Below are positions 48,008 through 59,096 of a DNA stretch of 64,000 nucleotides, in pieces. Under the pieces are notes generated by a model, which worked only from the letters and a program-made list of their open reading frames with translations, ran no database searches and was not told the origin of the DNA. Both the position numbers and the translations under genes were made by a program. The number at the start of each line of letters is the position of its first letter. Positions within the stretch are counted from its first letter, which is position 1. Source of the DNA: Achromobacter arsenitoxydans SY8. Its GTDB lineage: Bacteria; Pseudomonadota; Gammaproteobacteria; Burkholderiales; Burkholderiaceae_B. Location of the stretch: contig NZ_AGUF01000104.1 in the NCBI RefSeq assembly GCF_000236785.1, forward strand, positions 16,699 through 80,698, read 5' to 3'.

Positions 48008-49300
48008 TTAAGGCAGCATGGATTCGCCCCTGAGCTGGTCAGCCAGGGTTTCACGCTGCCGCACGACGTAGTATCGGTCGCCGTCGACCATGACTTCGGC
48101 CGGGCGGCCGCGCGAGTTGTAATTGCTGGCCATGGTCATGCCGTAGGCGCCCGCGGATTCCACGGCGAGCACGTCGCCCTGGCGGATGGCGAGCGGGCGC
48201 TTCTTGGCCAGCCAGTCGGCGCTTTCGCAGACCGGGCCGACGATGTCGTATTCGGCCACGTCGCCCGCGCGCGGATGCAACGGTTGCACGCCGTGGAAGG
48301 CGTCGTACAGGGCGGGGCGCAGCAGGTCATTCATGGCCGCGTCGACGATGGCGAAGTTGCGGGCCGGGGTGTGCTTCAGGTATTGGACGGTGGTCAGCAG
48401 CACGCCGGCATTGCCGACGAGCGAACGGCCCGGTTCCAGCACCACTTGCAGATGGTGCTGGCCGCGTGCGGCCAGGCGCTTGAATACACGGTCCAGCAAG
48501 TCCCTGGGCGATGGGGGCGTTTCGTCCGTGTAGCGGATGCCCAGGCCGCCGCCGAGGTCCAGGTGCGCGATCCTGATGCCGGCCTGGTCGAGCTTGTCGA
48601 TGAGGTCCAGCAGTTTTTCCAGCGCATCGAAATAGGGACTGATGTCGGTGAGCTGGGAGCCGATGTGGCAGTCCACGCCCACGATCTCCAGCCCGCGCAG
48701 CGATTGCGCCGTGCGATAGGCATCGAGCGCGGCATCAATGGCGATGCCGAACTTGTTTTCCTTCAGGCCGGTGGAGATGTAGGGGTGGGTCCGCGCATCG
48801 ACGTCCGGATTCACGCGCAGCGAAACGGGAGCGCGCACGCCCATGTGCTGCGCAACGTCGGACAGACGGTGTAGTTCGTCCTCGGATTCGACGTTGAAGC
48901 ACTTCACGCCGGCCTGGAGCGCGTCGCGCATTTCCCAGGTCTGTTTGCCCACGCCCGAAAATACGATTCTGGACGGGTCCGCGCCGGCGGCCAGCGCACG
49001 CTTGAGTTCGCCGCCGGAGACGATATCGAATCCCGCGCCCAGGCGGGCGAATTCCTTCAGGACGGCCAGGTTGGAATTGGCCTTCATGCCGTAGCAGACC
49101 AGCACGGGATGCTGGCCGACGGCGCTCTGGTAGGACTGCCATGCGGCCTTGAGGGCCGCGCGGGAATAGACGTAAAGCGGAGTTCCCAACCGTTCGGCCA
49201 GATGGTCAAGCGGCACGTCTTCGGCGTACAACACGTTGTTGCGGTACTGGAAGTACGGGTGGCCTGCCAGATCGGGCGGGGTCGGGAACGGGGGCGTCAT
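48008..49300 (-). CDS. lysA: diaminopimelate decarboxylase
   Basis: PLP enzyme that converts meso-diaminopimelate to L-lysine, the last lysine step. It has 430 residues. The PLP lysine is K73 in CYGMKANSN, with the glycine-rich phosphate site LGGGLGIRY near 245 and the substrate/dimer cysteine segment VCESADWL near 357. The start at 49300 overlaps the lptM stop (ATGA). It converges with the T6SS pseudokinase gene and marks the return to housekeeping genes. Confidence 0.97.
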   Translation of the reverse strand: MTPPFPTPPDLAGHPYFQYRNNVLYAEDVPLDHLAERLGTPLYVYSRAALKAAWQSYQSAVGQHPVLVCYGMKANSNLAVLKEFARLGAGFDIVSGGELKRALAAGADPSRIVFSGVGKQTWEMRDALQAGVKCFNVESEDELHRLSDVAQHMGVRAPVSLRVNPDVDARTHPYISTGLKENKFGIAIDAALDAYRTAQSLRGLEIVGVDCHIGSQLTDISPYFDALEKLLDLIDKLDQAGIRIAHLDLGGGLGIRYTDETPPSPRDLLDRVFKRLAARGQHHLQVVLEPGRSLVGNAGVLLTTVQYLKHTPARNFAIVDAAMNDLLRPALYDAFHGVQPLHPRAGDVAEYDIVGPVCESADWLAKKRPLAIRQGDVLAVESAGAYGMTMASNYNSRGRPAEVMVDGDRYYVVRQRETLADQLRGESMLP

Positions 49301-49461
49301 GGAATGGTCGGAGCGGGAGGTATCTGCGCCGGCGGCTGGGACGGCTGCGAGCGCGCTGGCGCTTTGCCGTCAGGGGGCGGGGGCATGTACAAAGGCCCTT
49401 TGTACCCGCAGGCGGCGACCATGCCAGTCGCCAATAGCGTGGCTACAATGCGAAGAGCCAT
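49297..49461 (-). CDS. lptM: small LPS-assembly lipoprotein LptM (YifL-like)
   Basis: A 54-residue lipoprotein. The signal is MALRIVATLLATGMVAAC with the lipobox ending at Cys 18, followed by GYKGPLYMPPPP, the LptM/YifL motif, and a proline-rich tail. LptM assists LptD maturation in the outer membrane of enterobacteria. The longer open frame upstream is antisense to cyaY and not used. It overlaps lysA by 4 bases, the usual lptM-lysA pair, and is divergent from cyaY by 55 bases, which must contain both promoters. Confidence 0.9.
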   Translation of the reverse strand: MALRIVATLLATGMVAACGYKGPLYMPPPPDGKAPARSQPSQPPAQIPPAPTIP

Positions 49462-49516
49462 GCGGCTGAATGCCAATTGGAACACTGGGAACTCCGTAAT
49501 TCTTGCAGGCTCGATT

Positions 49517-49846
49517 ATGACCGAAACCGAATTTCTTGCGTTGATCGACCAGGTGCTGGACAGCATCGAAAGCCAGGCCGATGACTGGGCGGCTTCGCTC
49601 GACGTCGACATTGAAACCAGCCGCAGCGGCAATGTGCTGACCATGGTTTTCGAAGACGACACGCACGTCGTGGTGAACAGCCAGGCCGCCATGCAGGAGC
49701 TGTGGGTCGCCGCGCGCAGCGGCGGTTTCCACTACCGCTACGACGGCCAGCATTGGAACGATACCCGAGGCGGTCCGCAGTTGCCGGACGCCCTGTCCCA
49801 GATCTGCTCCGCCGCGGCCGGCGTCCCCGTGACGATACGGCTGTAA
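49517..49846 (+). CDS. cyaY: frataxin-like iron-binding protein CyaY
   Basis: 109 residues, an acidic protein that binds iron and tunes iron-sulfur cluster assembly. Family features are MTETEFLALIDQVLDSIE, LTMVFEDDTHVVVNSQAAMQ near residue 41 and GGFHYRYDGQHWNDTRGG near 68. The frame is open far upstream across lptM-lysA, but ATG 49517 gives the canonical N-terminus. A bidirectional terminator follows the stop. Confidence 0.95.
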   Translation: MTETEFLALIDQVLDSIESQADDWAASLDVDIETSRSGNVLTMVFEDDTHVVVNSQAAMQELWVAARSGGFHYRYDGQHWNDTRGGPQLPDALSQICSAAAGVPVTIRL

Positions 49847-49850
49847 ATAA

Positions 49851-49882
49851 AAAGGCCGGCCCATCGGGGCCGGCCTTTTTTT
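49851..49882. terminator. bidirectional terminator between cyaY and mrcA
   Basis: 12-base stem AAAGGCCGGCCC (49851-49862) and GGGCCGGCCTTT (49867-49878) with a 4-base ATCG loop. A seven-T tract follows on the plus strand (49876-49882), and an A-rich run precedes it (U-tract on the minus strand). It serves the convergent cyaY and PBP1A genes. Confidence 0.93.
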
Positions 49883-49885
49883 GCA

Positions 49886-52333
49886 TCAGAACGGAATCTT
49901 CTGCGACCAGGGCGTGTTGGTCTGTGTGCCCACGCCAGGCGCGACCTTGATCCGGGTGTCCTGGCCCGAGCTGCTGCTCAGGCCATTGAGGAATTCTCCC
50001 AGTGTGTCGGCTTCCGGCAGTCCCAGGCGGGCCACGGCTTGGCCGGGCGGGAATTCCGAGAAATAGAACTCGCCGTTTTCCACGAGCAGGCCGTCCGGGC
50101 GCGCGCGGGGCTTTTCTTCGGGCACGCCCTTGAGCACGTCCTGCATGTAGTCGACCCAGATCGGCATGGCCACGCCGCCGCCGGTTTCGCGCGAACCCAG
50201 CGACTTGGGCTGGTCGAAGCCGAGCCAGGCAGTGGCCACCAGGCTGGGCGTGTAGCCCGAGAACCAGGCATCCACGGATTCATTGGTGGTGCCCGTCTTG
50301 CCGGCGATGTCGTTGCGCTTGAGCAGGGCACGGGCGCGCGCCGCAGTGCCGTAGGTGGCCACGCCGCGCAGGATGTCGTCCATGACCCAGGCGGTGCGCG
50401 GATCAATGGCGCGGGCCGCGGCGTCGCCGGCGACGACCGGCTTGGATTGCATGATGACCTTGCCGCTGCTGTCGGTGACGCGGTCGATCAGGTAGGGCGT
50501 CACGCGATAGCCGCCGTTGGCGAAGACCGAGAAAGCCCCCGCCAGCTGCAGCGGCGTGACCGATCCCGCGCCCAGCGCCAGCGGCAGCACGGGCGGCTGG
50601 CGGGCCTTGTCGAAGCCGAAGCGGGTCAGGTAGTCCTGCGCGTACTGCGGGCCGATGGCCTGCAGGATGCGGATCGACACCATGTTCTTGGACTTGTACA
50701 GGCCCTGGCGCAGCGTCAGCATGGGTTCATACTGGTTGCCGTAGTTCTTGGGATTCCAGGCCTTGGAGCCGGTCTGCGCGGCGGTCAGCTCGAACGGCTG
50801 GTCCGAGATCTGGGTGCCCGGCGTCAGGCCGCGTTCCAGCGAGGCGGCATAAATGAAGGGCTTGATGTTCGAGCCCGGCTGGCGCCAGGCCTGCGTCACG
50901 CGGTTGAAATTGCCGCGGTAGAAATCGAAGCCGCCCACCATGGCGCGGATGGCGCCGTCCTGCGGCGACAGCGCCACGAAGGCAGCCTGCACCGAAGGCA
51001 GGTTGATGATTTCCCAGTTGTCGCCGAACTTGCGGATATAGACCACGGAGCCGCGCTTGATGCGCTGATCCGGCTTGGCCTTGTCGTTCAGCGCGCGGGC
51101 AACCACGCCCAGCACTTTCTTGTCGGTGACGGTGATGATTTCGCGCGAGCTGCGCGCCAGCTTCACTTCGGTGGGGCTGGCGGACAGCACCACTGCGGTC
51201 AGCAGGTCGCCGCTGTCGGAGAACTTGTCGAATACGCCATCCAGGAACTCGTCCAGGGCGGCGGGGTTGTTCTCGGTGCCCGGGGGCAGGTCCAGCTGTT
51301 CCTCGGGGCCGGGGTAGGGGGCGCGGCGCGTGTATTCGAGCACGCCCTCGCGCACGGCGCGGTAGGCCGCTTCCTGGTCCTTGGACTGCACGGTGGTGTA
51401 GATGTTGATGCCGCGCGAATAGACGTTGTCCTGGTACACGTTGAACAGCAACTGGCGCGCCAGTTCAGCCACGTACTCGCCATGGATGGAGTAGCCGCCT
51501 GCCGGCGTGCCTTCAGCCGACTTCATGACGATGGGCTGGGCCATCGCCTGCTTGTATTCGGGTTCGGTCAGGTAGCCCAGCGAATGCATGCGTCCCAGCA
51601 CGTAGCGCTGGCGCAGTTCGGCGCGGGGGCGGTTGGCGATCGGGTTGAAGCGCGAGGGGGCCTTGGGAATGCCCGCCAGCATCGCGGCTTCGGCCGGGGT
51701 GACTTCAGACAGCGGCTTGCCGAAATACGTGCGCGACGCGGCCGCGAAGCCGTAGGCGCGGTGGCCCAGGTAGATCTGGTTCATGTAGAGCTCAAGGATC
51801 TGGTCCTTGGTGAGCTCGGATTCGATCTTGAAGGTCAGCAGCAGTTCGTAGAACTTGCGCGAATAGGTCTTTTCGGACGACAGGTAGAAATTGCGCGCGA
51901 CCTGCATCGTAATCGTGCTGGCGCCCTGCGTCTTGGACATGCTGATCAGGTTGGTCAGGCCGGCCCGCACCACGCCCATCCAGTCGATGCCGCCGTGCTG
52001 GTAGAAACGGTCGTCTTCGGCGGCCAGCACCGCGGACTTCATGACATCCGGGATTTCATTGAAGCGCAGCACGTTGCGGCGTTCTTCGCCGAACTCGCCG
52101 ATCAGGACGCGATCCGCCGTGTAAACGCGCAGCGGCACCCGCGGCCGGTAGTCCGTCATGGCGTTCAGGTCGGGCAGATTGGGCCAGGCCAGCGCCAGCG
52201 CCATTCCCGCGAGCAGCACGCCGCACAGGAACAGGCCGGCAAAGAGGATGCCGGTTTTAACGAAGAATCGCAGGATCGGGGAGCCGCTGCGGGCGGGCTT
52301 GTCTTTCTTGGAGGAATTCTGGGGCTTGCTCAT
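49886..52333 (-). CDS. mrcA: penicillin-binding protein 1A, bifunctional
   Basis: 815 residues. A membrane anchor lies at about 22-50. The GT51 glycosyltransferase has the catalytic glutamate E106 in [12 protein letters not shown] and [13 protein letters not shown]. The transpeptidase has the SxxK serine in PGSNIKPF near 487, KSKNMVS as SxN near 550, and KTGT ([11 protein letters not shown]) near 677. It polymerises and crosslinks peptidoglycan. It is divergent from aroK, next to the shikimate genes, a classical betaproteobacterial order. A 1016-codon plus-strand frame opposite is a shadow that ends as true aroK. Confidence 0.96.
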   Translation of the reverse strand: MSKPQNSSKKDKPARSGSPILRFFVKTGILFAGLFLCGVLLAGMALALAWPNLPDLNAMTDYRPRVPLRVYTADRVLIGEFGEERRNVLRFNEIPDVMKSAVLAAEDDRFYQHGGIDWMGVVRAGLTNLISMSKTQGASTITMQVARNFYLSSEKTYSRKFYELLLTFKIESELTKDQILELYMNQIYLGHRAYGFAAASRTYFGKPLSEVTPAEAAMLAGIPKAPSRFNPIANRPRAELRQRYVLGRMHSLGYLTEPEYKQAMAQPIVMKSAEGTPAGGYSIHGEYVAELARQLLFNVYQDNVYSRGINIYTTVQSKDQEAAYRAVREGVLEYTRRAPYPGPEEQLDLPPGTENNPAALDEFLDGVFDKFSDSGDLLTAVVLSASPTEVKLARSSREIITVTDKKVLGVVARALNDKAKPDQRIKRGSVVYIRKFGDNWEIINLPSVQAAFVALSPQDGAIRAMVGGFDFYRGNFNRVTQAWRQPGSNIKPFIYAASLERGLTPGTQISDQPFELTAAQTGSKAWNPKNYGNQYEPMLTLRQGLYKSKNMVSIRILQAIGPQYAQDYLTRFGFDKARQPPVLPLALGAGSVTPLQLAGAFSVFANGGYRVTPYLIDRVTDSSGKVIMQSKPVVAGDAAARAIDPRTAWVMDDILRGVATYGTAARARALLKRNDIAGKTGTTNESVDAWFSGYTPSLVATAWLGFDQPKSLGSRETGGGVAMPIWVDYMQDVLKGVPEEKPRARPDGLLVENGEFYFSEFPPGQAVARLGLPEADTLGEFLNGLSSSSGQDTRIKVAPGVGTQTNTPWSQKIPF

Positions 52334-52393
52334 CGCGGCGATTTTACGGGTATCTCCGGTCCCGCCTCATCGCGGGGGATCGGTTTCTGTAAC

Positions 52394-52441
52394 AAAATAG
52401 TTCAGTGTGGTGCGCGGGCAACTGGCGGCAGATGTGATAAT
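52394..52441. promoter_or_regulatory. divergent mrcA / aroK promoter candidates
   Basis: In the 114-base gap, the minus strand carries TTGCCC (52421-52416) and TATTTT (52399-52394) with a 16-base spacer, pointing to mrcA. The plus strand carries an extended -10, TGT-GATAAT (52433-52441), whose expected start of transcription falls at or next to the aroK ATG at 52448. The matches are partial, so both are candidates only. Confidence 0.4.
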
Positions 52442-52447
52442 GCCGGC

Positions 52448-53089
52448 ATGAACTTTGCCGCTAACTCATGTCCGGAGGTTGCCCCGGACCCGGCGCCCTC
52501 CGACGGGGCGCCTGACAGTCCGCCTTGCGCCGCCGAAGGCGCAGGCAAGACCGCGTCGTTGCCGCATGATCTTCCCGTATTTTTGGTCGGGATGATGGGT
52601 GCAGGCAAGACGACCATAGGGCGTAGCCTGGCGCGGGCCCTGGGGCGCGAGTTTATGGATCTGGATCATGAGCTCGAGGCGCGTTGCGGCGTGCGGGTGC
52701 CGGTAATCTTCGAAATCGAGGGCGAAGCCGGCTTTCGTCGCCGGGAGTCCGCCGCCTTGGAAGAGTGTACCCAACGGCGCAACATAATTCTTGCCACCGG
52801 CGGCGGCGCCATCCTGGCGCCCGAAAACCGCCAGCTGCTGCATGAACGCGGCATCGTGGTCTATCTGAGGGCCAGCGTGGACGAATTGTTCCGCCGGACC
52901 TGCCGCGACCGCAACCGTCCCCTGCTGGCCACCGCCGATCCCCGCGGCACGCTGCGGGACCTGATGACCAAACGCGAACCCCTCTACAAGGAAGTGGCCG
53001 ACCTGGTGGTGGAAACGGGGTCGATGCCCATCCATACCCTGGTCAAGGCGCTGTTGCCGCAATTACAAGCTTTCGAGAAGCGCATATGA
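52448..53089 (+). CDS. aroK: shikimate kinase
   Basis: Phosphorylates shikimate with ATP. It has 213 residues, about 40 more than E. coli AroK because of an N-terminal extension rich in Pro, Ala and Ser. The kinase core has Walker [10 protein letters not shown] at 48-56, shikimate-binding DLDHELEAR near 71, [10 protein letters not shown] near 94, ATGGGAIL near 115 and the lid arginines in RDRNRPLL near 157. It overlaps aroB by 4 bases. The extension may be real or the start may lie further in; the proposed ATG 52448 has no ribosome-binding site. Confidence 0.93.
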   Translation: MNFAANSCPEVAPDPAPSDGAPDSPPCAAEGAGKTASLPHDLPVFLVGMMGAGKTTIGRSLARALGREFMDLDHELEARCGVRVPVIFEIEGEAGFRRRESAALEECTQRRNIILATGGGAILAPENRQLLHERGIVVYLRASVDELFRRTCRDRNRPLLATADPRGTLRDLMTKREPLYKEVADLVVETGSMPIHTLVKALLPQLQAFEKRI

Positions 53090-54162
53090 ATGTTGTTGAT
53101 GTCGAAACCCCGGGCGGAAGCTATCCGATCCACATCGGCCCCGGCCGTCTGGACGCCCTGGACCAGTGCATCCCGGCGGACGCGACCGCGATCGCGGTGG
53201 TCACCAACCCGACGGTTGCGGCCTTGTACGCCGAGCGCGCCGAAGCTGCGCTGGCGCGCACGGGCAAGCGGGTGCTGCGCATCGAGCTGCCCGACGGCGA
53301 GGCCTACAAGGATTGGCAGTCGCTGAACCTGATTTTCGACGCGCTGCTGGGCAACCGCCTGGACCGCCGCTGCGTCCTGGTCGCCCTGGGCGGCGGCGTC
53401 ATCGGCGACATGACGGGCTTTGCCGCCGCCGTCTACATGCGCGGCGTGCGCTTTCTGCAGGTGCCCACGACCCTGCTGGCGCAGGTGGACTCCTCGGTGG
53501 GCGGCAAGACGGCCGTGAACCATCCGCTGGGCAAAAACATGATCGGCGCGTTCTACCAGCCGATCGCGGTCGAGATCGACACCGACGTGCTGGGCACCCT
53601 GCCGGCGCGCGAAGTGTCCGCCGGCCTGGCCGAAGTGATCAAGTACGGCCTGATCCTGGATCCGGCGTTCTGGAACTGGTGCGAAGAAAACGCGCAGAAG
53701 CTACGCGCCCTGGATCGCGACGCCATTTCCCATGCGATCCGCCGTTCCTGCGAACTCAAGGCGCAGGTGGTGGGCAAGGACGAGCGAGAGTCCGGCCTGC
53801 GCGCCATCCTGAACCTGGGCCACACATTCGGCCACGCCATTGAATCCGGCCTGGGCTACGGCGCCTGGCTGCACGGCGAGGCCGTGGGCTGCGGCATGGT
53901 CCAGGCGGCCGAGCTGTCGGCCGACGTGGCCGGCTTCGGGCGCGCGGACGTCGAGCGCGTGCGCGCGCTGGTGCAGGCCATCGGGTGTCCGGTGGTGGCG
54001 CCCGACCTGGGGGCGGACCGCTGGCTGGATCTGATGCAAGTGGACAAGAAGACGGAAGGGGGTTCGATCCGCTACGTGCTTATGACACGCATCGGCGAGG
54101 CCGTCACCCGGCCGGCTCCGGACGATGCCGTGCGAGCCGTCCTGGCCCGCACCACACAGTAA
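53086..54162 (+). CDS. aroB: 3-dehydroquinate synthase
   Basis: Second step of the shikimate pathway, an NAD- and metal-dependent cyclisation of DAHP. It has 358 residues. Signatures are [20 protein letters not shown] near residue 105, [20 protein letters not shown] near 130, [11 protein letters not shown], and metal-ligand histidines in [11 protein letters not shown] near 246. The ATG overlaps the aroK stop (ATGA), so aroKB is coupled; dgt follows after 16 bases. Confidence 0.97.
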   Translation: MNVVDVETPGGSYPIHIGPGRLDALDQCIPADATAIAVVTNPTVAALYAERAEAALARTGKRVLRIELPDGEAYKDWQSLNLIFDALLGNRLDRRCVLVALGGGVIGDMTGFAAAVYMRGVRFLQVPTTLLAQVDSSVGGKTAVNHPLGKNMIGAFYQPIAVEIDTDVLGTLPAREVSAGLAEVIKYGLILDPAFWNWCEENAQKLRALDRDAISHAIRRSCELKAQVVGKDERESGLRAILNLGHTFGHAIESGLGYGAWLHGEAVGCGMVQAAELSADVAGFGRADVERVRALVQAIGCPVVAPDLGADRWLDLMQVDKKTEGGSIRYVLMTRIGEAVTRPAPDDAVRAVLARTTQ

Positions 54163-54178
54163 CCAACAGGGACAGACG

Positions 54179-55315
54179 GTGTCGCAGATGAATGAATTGG
54201 CTTCCTATGCATCCGACCCGTCCAGATCGCGCGGCCGGGCCCACGCCGAGCCGCCGCCCGAGAACCGCACCGAGTTCCAGCGCGATCGCGATCGCATCGT
54301 CCATTCGGGCGCGTTCCGGCGCCTGGAATACAAGACGCAGGTCTTCGTCAACCACGAGGGCGACCTGTTCCGCACCCGCCTGACCCACAGCCTGGAAGTG
54401 GCGCAGATCGCGCGCACGCTGGCGCGCAGCATGCGGCTCTCGGAAGACCTGACCGAGGCCATTTCGCTGGCGCACGACCTGGGCCACACGCCGTTCGGCC
54501 ATGCCGGGCAGGACGAGCTCAACGCCTGCATGCGCGAACTGGCGCCGGAAGCGGGCGGTTTCGAGCACAACCTGCAAAGCCTGCGGGTGGTGGACGAGCT
54601 TGAAGAGCGCTACGCGGATTTCAATGGCCTGAATCTGTGCTTCGAAACCCGTGAAGGCATCCTGAAGCACTGCTCCGTCGCACACGCGCGCCTGCTGGGA
54701 GACGTCGGAGAACGCTTCCTGAGCCGCACGCAACCCTCGCTGGAGGCGCAGCTGGCCAACCTGGCCGACGAAATCGCTTACAACAACCACGACGTCGACG
54801 ACGGCCTGAGGTCAGGGCTGATCACGCTGGAGCAGTTGAAAGAGGTGGCGATCTTCGAACGCCATCATGCCCACGTGGTGGATCGCTATCCGGGCCTGGC
54901 GCCTCGCCGCGCGGTGTCCGAAACCATACGCCGAATGATCAATACGCTGATCGTCGACCTGACGCGGACTTCGCTTGCGCGCATCCGCGACGCGGCGCCG
55001 GCCAGTGCGGACGACGTGCGGCGGTCGCCGCCGCTGGCGGGGTTTTCAGACGAGATCCGGCGCGAAGCGGACACGCTGAAGAAATTCCTGTTCGATAACC
55101 TTTACAGGCATTACCGCGTGCTGCGCATGACCAGCAAGGCCCGGCGCATCGTGCGCGAGCTGTTTGCGGCTTTCCTGGACGATCCGCGGCTGCTGCCGCC
55201 CGATTACCGCCGCGCCACGTTCAATGAGCAGGCCCGCGCCATTGCCGACTACATCGCCGGCATGACGGACCGCTACGCCATCCGCGAACACAAGCGGCTG
55301 TTCGACATGGCGTAG
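54179..55315 (+). CDS. dgt: dGTPase-like HD-domain triphosphohydrolase, GTG start
   Basis: HD-superfamily dNTP triphosphohydrolase of 378 residues. The metal-site residues are visible: H70 in RLTHSLEV and H99-D100 in [34 protein letters not shown] near 29 is a family landmark. The start is GTG 54179, which has AGGGACAG at good spacing; ATG 54188 is too far from it, and the open frame to 54125 overlaps aroB. It hydrolyses dNTPs to nucleosides in characterised relatives; substrate preference here is unknown. Confidence 0.92.
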   Translation: MSQMNELASYASDPSRSRGRAHAEPPPENRTEFQRDRDRIVHSGAFRRLEYKTQVFVNHEGDLFRTRLTHSLEVAQIARTLARSMRLSEDLTEAISLAHDLGHTPFGHAGQDELNACMRELAPEAGGFEHNLQSLRVVDELEERYADFNGLNLCFETREGILKHCSVAHARLLGDVGERFLSRTQPSLEAQLANLADEIAYNNHDVDDGLRSGLITLEQLKEVAIFERHHAHVVDRYPGLAPRRAVSETIRRMINTLIVDLTRTSLARIRDAAPASADDVRRSPPLAGFSDEIRREADTLKKFLFDNLYRHYRVLRMTSKARRIVRELFAAFLDDPRLLPPDYRRATFNEQARAIADYIAGMTDRYAIREHKRLFDMA

Positions 55316-55324
55316 CCGCCTTCG

Positions 55325-55987
55325 TCAGCGGTGCGTGCGGTAGGGTTCGTCCGCGGCCACGAAGGTGGCTTCGGCGCGCGCATCACGCATCCATTCCTGC
55401 ATGGCCGGCAGCGCCAGCACCGCGTCCATGTAGTCGCGCACCGGGCCCGCCGCCGCGATGCCATAGGTGATGAAGCGCGACACCACCGGCGCGAAGAAGG
55501 CGTCGGCGATCGAAAATCCGCCAAACAGGAAAGGCCCGCTCTGGCCGAACTCCGCGCGCGTATCGTGCCAGATGGCCTGCATGCGCGAGATGTCCTGTTG
55601 CGCGGCGTCGGGGATGTCGATGCCAGGCAGGTCGGCCTCGATATTCATGGGCATGGCCTGGCGCAGGGCGGAAAACCCGCTGTGCATCTGCGCGGCCAGC
55701 GAGCGGGCCCGTGCGCGGGCCTTGGCGTCCTGCGGCCACAGGGCGGCGTCCGGATGGCGTTCGGCGGCGTATTCGCAGATGGCCAGCGAATCCCACACGG
55801 CGAAGTCGCCGTCCAGCAGGACGGGCACCAGGCCCGCCGGCGACACCGCGCCCAGCCGCGCTGCAAATTCCTCGGTGAACAGGCCGACCTTCTGTTCCGT
55901 GAAAGGAACGCCCGCGGCGCGCAGGGCGATCCACGGACGCATGGACCACGAGGAGTAGTTCTTGTTGCCGATGATCAAGGTGTACAT
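55325..55987 (-). CDS. glutathione S-transferase family protein
   Basis: 220 residues: an N-terminal thioredoxin-like GST domain (MYTLIIGNKNYSSWSMRPWI, with the SAGLVPVLL-like SPAGLVPVLLDGDFAVWDSL segment at about 49-68) and a helical C-terminal domain ending with GGFSIADAFFAPV. The serine pair in NYSSWS is the likely glutathione-activating site. The start at 55987 has TAGGGAATGG upstream. It lies 29 bases after uvrA on the same strand, so the two may be cotranscribed, and converges with dgt. The substrate is unknown. Confidence 0.9.
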   Translation of the reverse strand: MYTLIIGNKNYSSWSMRPWIALRAAGVPFTEQKVGLFTEEFAARLGAVSPAGLVPVLLDGDFAVWDSLAICEYAAERHPDAALWPQDAKARARARSLAAQMHSGFSALRQAMPMNIEADLPGIDIPDAAQQDISRMQAIWHDTRAEFGQSGPFLFGGFSIADAFFAPVVSRFITYGIAAAGPVRDYMDAVLALPAMQEWMRDARAEATFVAADEPYRTHR

Positions 55988-56016
55988 GCCATTCCCTACG
56001 GATTGAAGGTTGCTGT

Positions 56017-58917
56017 TCAGGCGTCCGGCGCGCGGCGCAGGAGCTTGCCCAGATACTGGCCGGTGTGGCTGGCCGGGGTGGCCGCGACGGCCTCCGGCGT
56101 GCCCTGCGCCACGACGCGACCGCCGCCGTCGCCGCCCTCCGGACCCATGTCGACCAGCCAATCGGCCGTCTTGATGACGTCCAGGTTGTGTTCGATGATG
56201 AGCACGGTATTGCCGGCGTCGACAAGCTGGTTGAGCACCTGCAGCAGCAGTTCGATATCGCGGAAATGCAGGCCGGTCGTGGGTTCGTCCAGGATGTACA
56301 GCGTGCGGCCGGTGCTGCGGCGGGACAGCTCTTGCGACAGCTTCACGCGCTGCGCCTCGCCGCCCGACAGCGTGGTCGCGCTCTGGCCCAGCCGGATGTA
56401 CGACAGGCCCACGTCAATGAGCGTGTGCAGCTTGCGCGCAATGGCCGGAACCGAGTCGAAATATTCCAGCGCCTGCTCGACCGTCAGGTCCAGCACTTCG
56501 CTGATGTTGCGCCCGCGATAGCGGATCTCCAGGGTTTCCCGGTTGTAGCGCTTGCCGTGGCAGACGTCGCACGGCACGTACATGTCGGGCAGGAAGTGCA
56601 TTTCGACCTTCACCACGCCGTCGCCCTGGCAGGCTTCGCAGCGGCCGCCCTTGACGTTGAAGCTGAAGCGGCCGGGATCGTAGCCGCGGGTGCGCGCTTC
56701 CGGCACGCCGGCGAAGAGCTCGCGGATGGGCGTGAACAGACCGGTGTAGGTGGCCGGATTGCTGCGCGGCGTGCGTCCGATGGGACTCTGATCCACGCTG
56801 ATGATCTTGTCGAAGTTCTCCAGCCCCTGCATCGACACGTAGGGAGCGGGTTCGCTCTGGGCGTGGTGCAGCTGGCGCGAGACCGCGACCGCCAGCGTGT
56901 CGTTGATGAGCGTGGACTTGCCCGATCCGGACACGCCGGTCACGCAGATCAGTCGGCCCGCGGGCAGGCGCAGGTCCACGTCCTTCAGGTTGTTGCCGCT
57001 GGCGCCGGTGAGGGTGAGCCACGGCAATTCGTCGTTGACGGGGCGGCGCGCGGGTATGGCGATGGCGCGGGCGCCGCTCAGGTACTGGCCGGTCAGCGAG
57101 TTGGGGTCGCGCTGCACGGTTTCCGGGTCGCCTTGGGCGACGACCTCGCCGCCGTGTTCTCCCGCGCCGGGACCCATGTCCACGACCCAGTCGGCCATGC
57201 GGATCATGTCTTCGTCGTGCTCGACGACGATGACGCTGTTGCCGAGGTCGCGCAGGTGCTGCAGCGTGCCGATCAGGCGGTCGTTGTCGCGCTGGTGCAA
57301 GCCGATGGAGGGCTCGTCCAGCACGTACATCACGCCGGTCAGGCCCGAACCGATCTGGCTGGCCAGGCGGATGCGCTGCGCCTCGCCGCCGGAGATCGTG
57401 TCGGCGCTGCGGTCCAGCGAAAGATAGTTCAGGCCGACGTTGTTCAGGAAACTGAGGCGCGCTTCGATTTCGCGCACGATACGCTGCGCGATCTCTTGCT
57501 TGGCGCCGGTCAGGTTCAGGTTGCGGAACCAGTCCAGGCAGCTCGACAGCGGCATGGCCTCGACTTCGTAGATGGCCTGGCCGTGGCGTTCGCCGCCGCG
57601 GTGGTCGTGGCCGATCAGCACGTTGCGGGCTTCGGGACGCAGGCGTGAACCGGCGCAGTCCGGGCAGGTCTTGATGTTGCGATACTTGCCCAGCTCTTCG
57701 CGCACGGTCGCCGAGTCGGTCTCGCGCCAGCGGCGCTCGAGGTTCGGGATGACGCCTTCGAAGGTGTGGCGCTTGACGGTGCTGCGGCCTTTTTCGTTCA
57801 GATAGAGGAAGGAGATCTCTTCGTCGCCGGATCCGTACAGCACCTTGTCCCGCAGCGCTTCCGGCAGGTCTTCGAACGGCGCCTCGATGTCGAACTCATA
57901 GTGCGCGGCCAGGCTCGTCAGCAGCGAGTGCGTGAAGGCGTTGCGGCGGTCCCATCCGCGGATGGCGCCGGCAGCCAGGCTGAGCTCGGGGAAGGCGACG
58001 ACCCGCTTGGGATCGAAAAAGCCGACCTGGCCGATGCCGTCGCAGCTGGGGCATGCGCCCATCGGGTTGTTGAAGCTGAACAGGCGCGGTTCCAGTTCAG
58101 GCAGGCTGTGGCTGCACACGGGGCAGGCATAGCGGCTGGAGAAGACCTGCTCGCGCTCGCTGTCCATGTCCAGCGCCAGCGCGCGGCCTTCGGCCAGCTG
58201 CAGCGCGGTTTCGAAGCTCTCGGCCAGGCGCTGCTTGCTTTCGGGCTTGATGCGCAGGCGGTCGATCACGACGTCGATGTCGTGCTTCTCGGTTTTCTTG
58301 AGCGGCGCCATGCCGTCGATTTCCACCATCTGGCCGTCGACGCGCAGGCGCACGTAGCCCTGCGCCTGCAGGCTGGCGCACTCGTCCTCGAAGCTGCCTT
58401 TCTTGCCGCGGGCGATAGGGGCCAGCACAGCAAGCCGGGTCTCCGGCGTCCAGCCCAGCACGGCGTCCACCATCTGGCTGACGCTCTGGGCCTGCAGCGG
58501 CAGGCCGTGGTCGGGGCAGTAGGGCGTGCCCACCCGCGCGTAGAGCAGGCGCAGGTAGTCGTGGATTTCGGTGATGGTGCCGACCGTGGAGCGCGGGTTG
58601 TGCCCCGCGGCCTTCTGCTCGATCGAGATGGCCGGCGACAGTCCCTCGATGAGGTCCACGTCCGGCTTGTCCATCAGTTGCAGGAACTGGCGGGCGTATG
58701 CGGAAAGGCTTTCCACATAGCGCCGCTGGCCCTCCGCGTACAGGGTGTCGAACGCCAGCGAAGACTTGCCGGATCCGGACAAGCCCGTGACCACCACCAG
58801 CTTGTGGCGCGGCAGGTCCAGGGAGACGTTCTTGAGATTGTGGGTGCGTGCACCCCGGATGCGTATGGTCACGTCTGTCGCACAGTTCCTGTAGTTACGT
58901 CCCGGCCTCACGTCCAT
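56017..58917 (-). CDS. uvrA: excinuclease ABC subunit A
   Basis: DNA-damage sensor of nucleotide excision repair. It has 966 residues with two ABC ATPase modules: Walker [10 protein letters not shown] at 45-53 and GVSGSGKST near 660. Zinc fingers are visible as CPVC...CPSC near 265-295 and CEACQGDG...[10 protein letters not shown] near 760. ABC signatures [12 protein letters not shown] and [11 protein letters not shown] are present. ATG 58917 has AAAGG upstream; GTG 58872 ([12 protein letters not shown]) is closer to the usual N-terminus and is an alternative. It is divergent from the MFS gene. Confidence 0.96.
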   Translation of the reverse strand: MDVRPGRNYRNCATDVTIRIRGARTHNLKNVSLDLPRHKLVVVTGLSGSGKSSLAFDTLYAEGQRRYVESLSAYARQFLQLMDKPDVDLIEGLSPAISIEQKAAGHNPRSTVGTITEIHDYLRLLYARVGTPYCPDHGLPLQAQSVSQMVDAVLGWTPETRLAVLAPIARGKKGSFEDECASLQAQGYVRLRVDGQMVEIDGMAPLKKTEKHDIDVVIDRLRIKPESKQRLAESFETALQLAEGRALALDMDSEREQVFSSRYACPVCSHSLPELEPRLFSFNNPMGACPSCDGIGQVGFFDPKRVVAFPELSLAAGAIRGWDRRNAFTHSLLTSLAAHYEFDIEAPFEDLPEALRDKVLYGSGDEEISFLYLNEKGRSTVKRHTFEGVIPNLERRWRETDSATVREELGKYRNIKTCPDCAGSRLRPEARNVLIGHDHRGGERHGQAIYEVEAMPLSSCLDWFRNLNLTGAKQEIAQRIVREIEARLSFLNNVGLNYLSLDRSADTISGGEAQRIRLASQIGSGLTGVMYVLDEPSIGLHQRDNDRLIGTLQHLRDLGNSVIVVEHDEDMIRMADWVVDMGPGAGEHGGEVVAQGDPETVQRDPNSLTGQYLSGARAIAIPARRPVNDELPWLTLTGASGNNLKDVDLRLPAGRLICVTGVSGSGKSTLINDTLAVAVSRQLHHAQSEPAPYVSMQGLENFDKIISVDQSPIGRTPRSNPATYTGLFTPIRELFAGVPEARTRGYDPGRFSFNVKGGRCEACQGDGVVKVEMHFLPDMYVPCDVCHGKRYNRETLEIRYRGRNISEVLDLTVEQALEYFDSVPAIARKLHTLIDVGLSYIRLGQSATTLSGGEAQRVKLSQELSRRSTGRTLYILDEPTTGLHFRDIELLLQVLNQLVDAGNTVLIIEHNLDVIKTADWLVDMGPEGGDGGGRVVAQGTPEAVAATPASHTGQYLGKLLRRAPDA

Positions 58918-58949
58918 CGGGCGCCTTTAAGCGGGTTCAAAGGCCAACT

Positions 58950-58958
58950 TGGTACTAT
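58950..58958 (+). promoter_or_regulatory. extended -10 element upstream of the MFS gene
   Basis: TGG-TACTAT (TGn plus a TATAAT-like hexamer) in the 179-base gap between divergent uvrA and the MFS transporter. No convincing -35 accompanies it, which extended -10 promoters can tolerate. Read on the other strand, the same patch gives TATAGT pointing to uvrA, so direction is uncertain. Confidence 0.35.
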
Positions 58959-59096
58959 AGCGCGCCGAATCCTCTCGCGTTCAGGGCCGTCCATCTGGTT
59001 GGACAGGCCGGAGGCCGGCGCCGCACCGCCAGATCAGACCGTGAGCGTATGACATGCAAGCATGCGCGACGCCCTTGTCATTGTTGAAATTTCCGC

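Noticed and set aside
50039-52447. long plus-strand frame upstream of aroK, opposite mrcA
   Set aside because: It is antisense to PBP1A with all catalytic motifs; only the part from 52448 is the real shikimate kinase.
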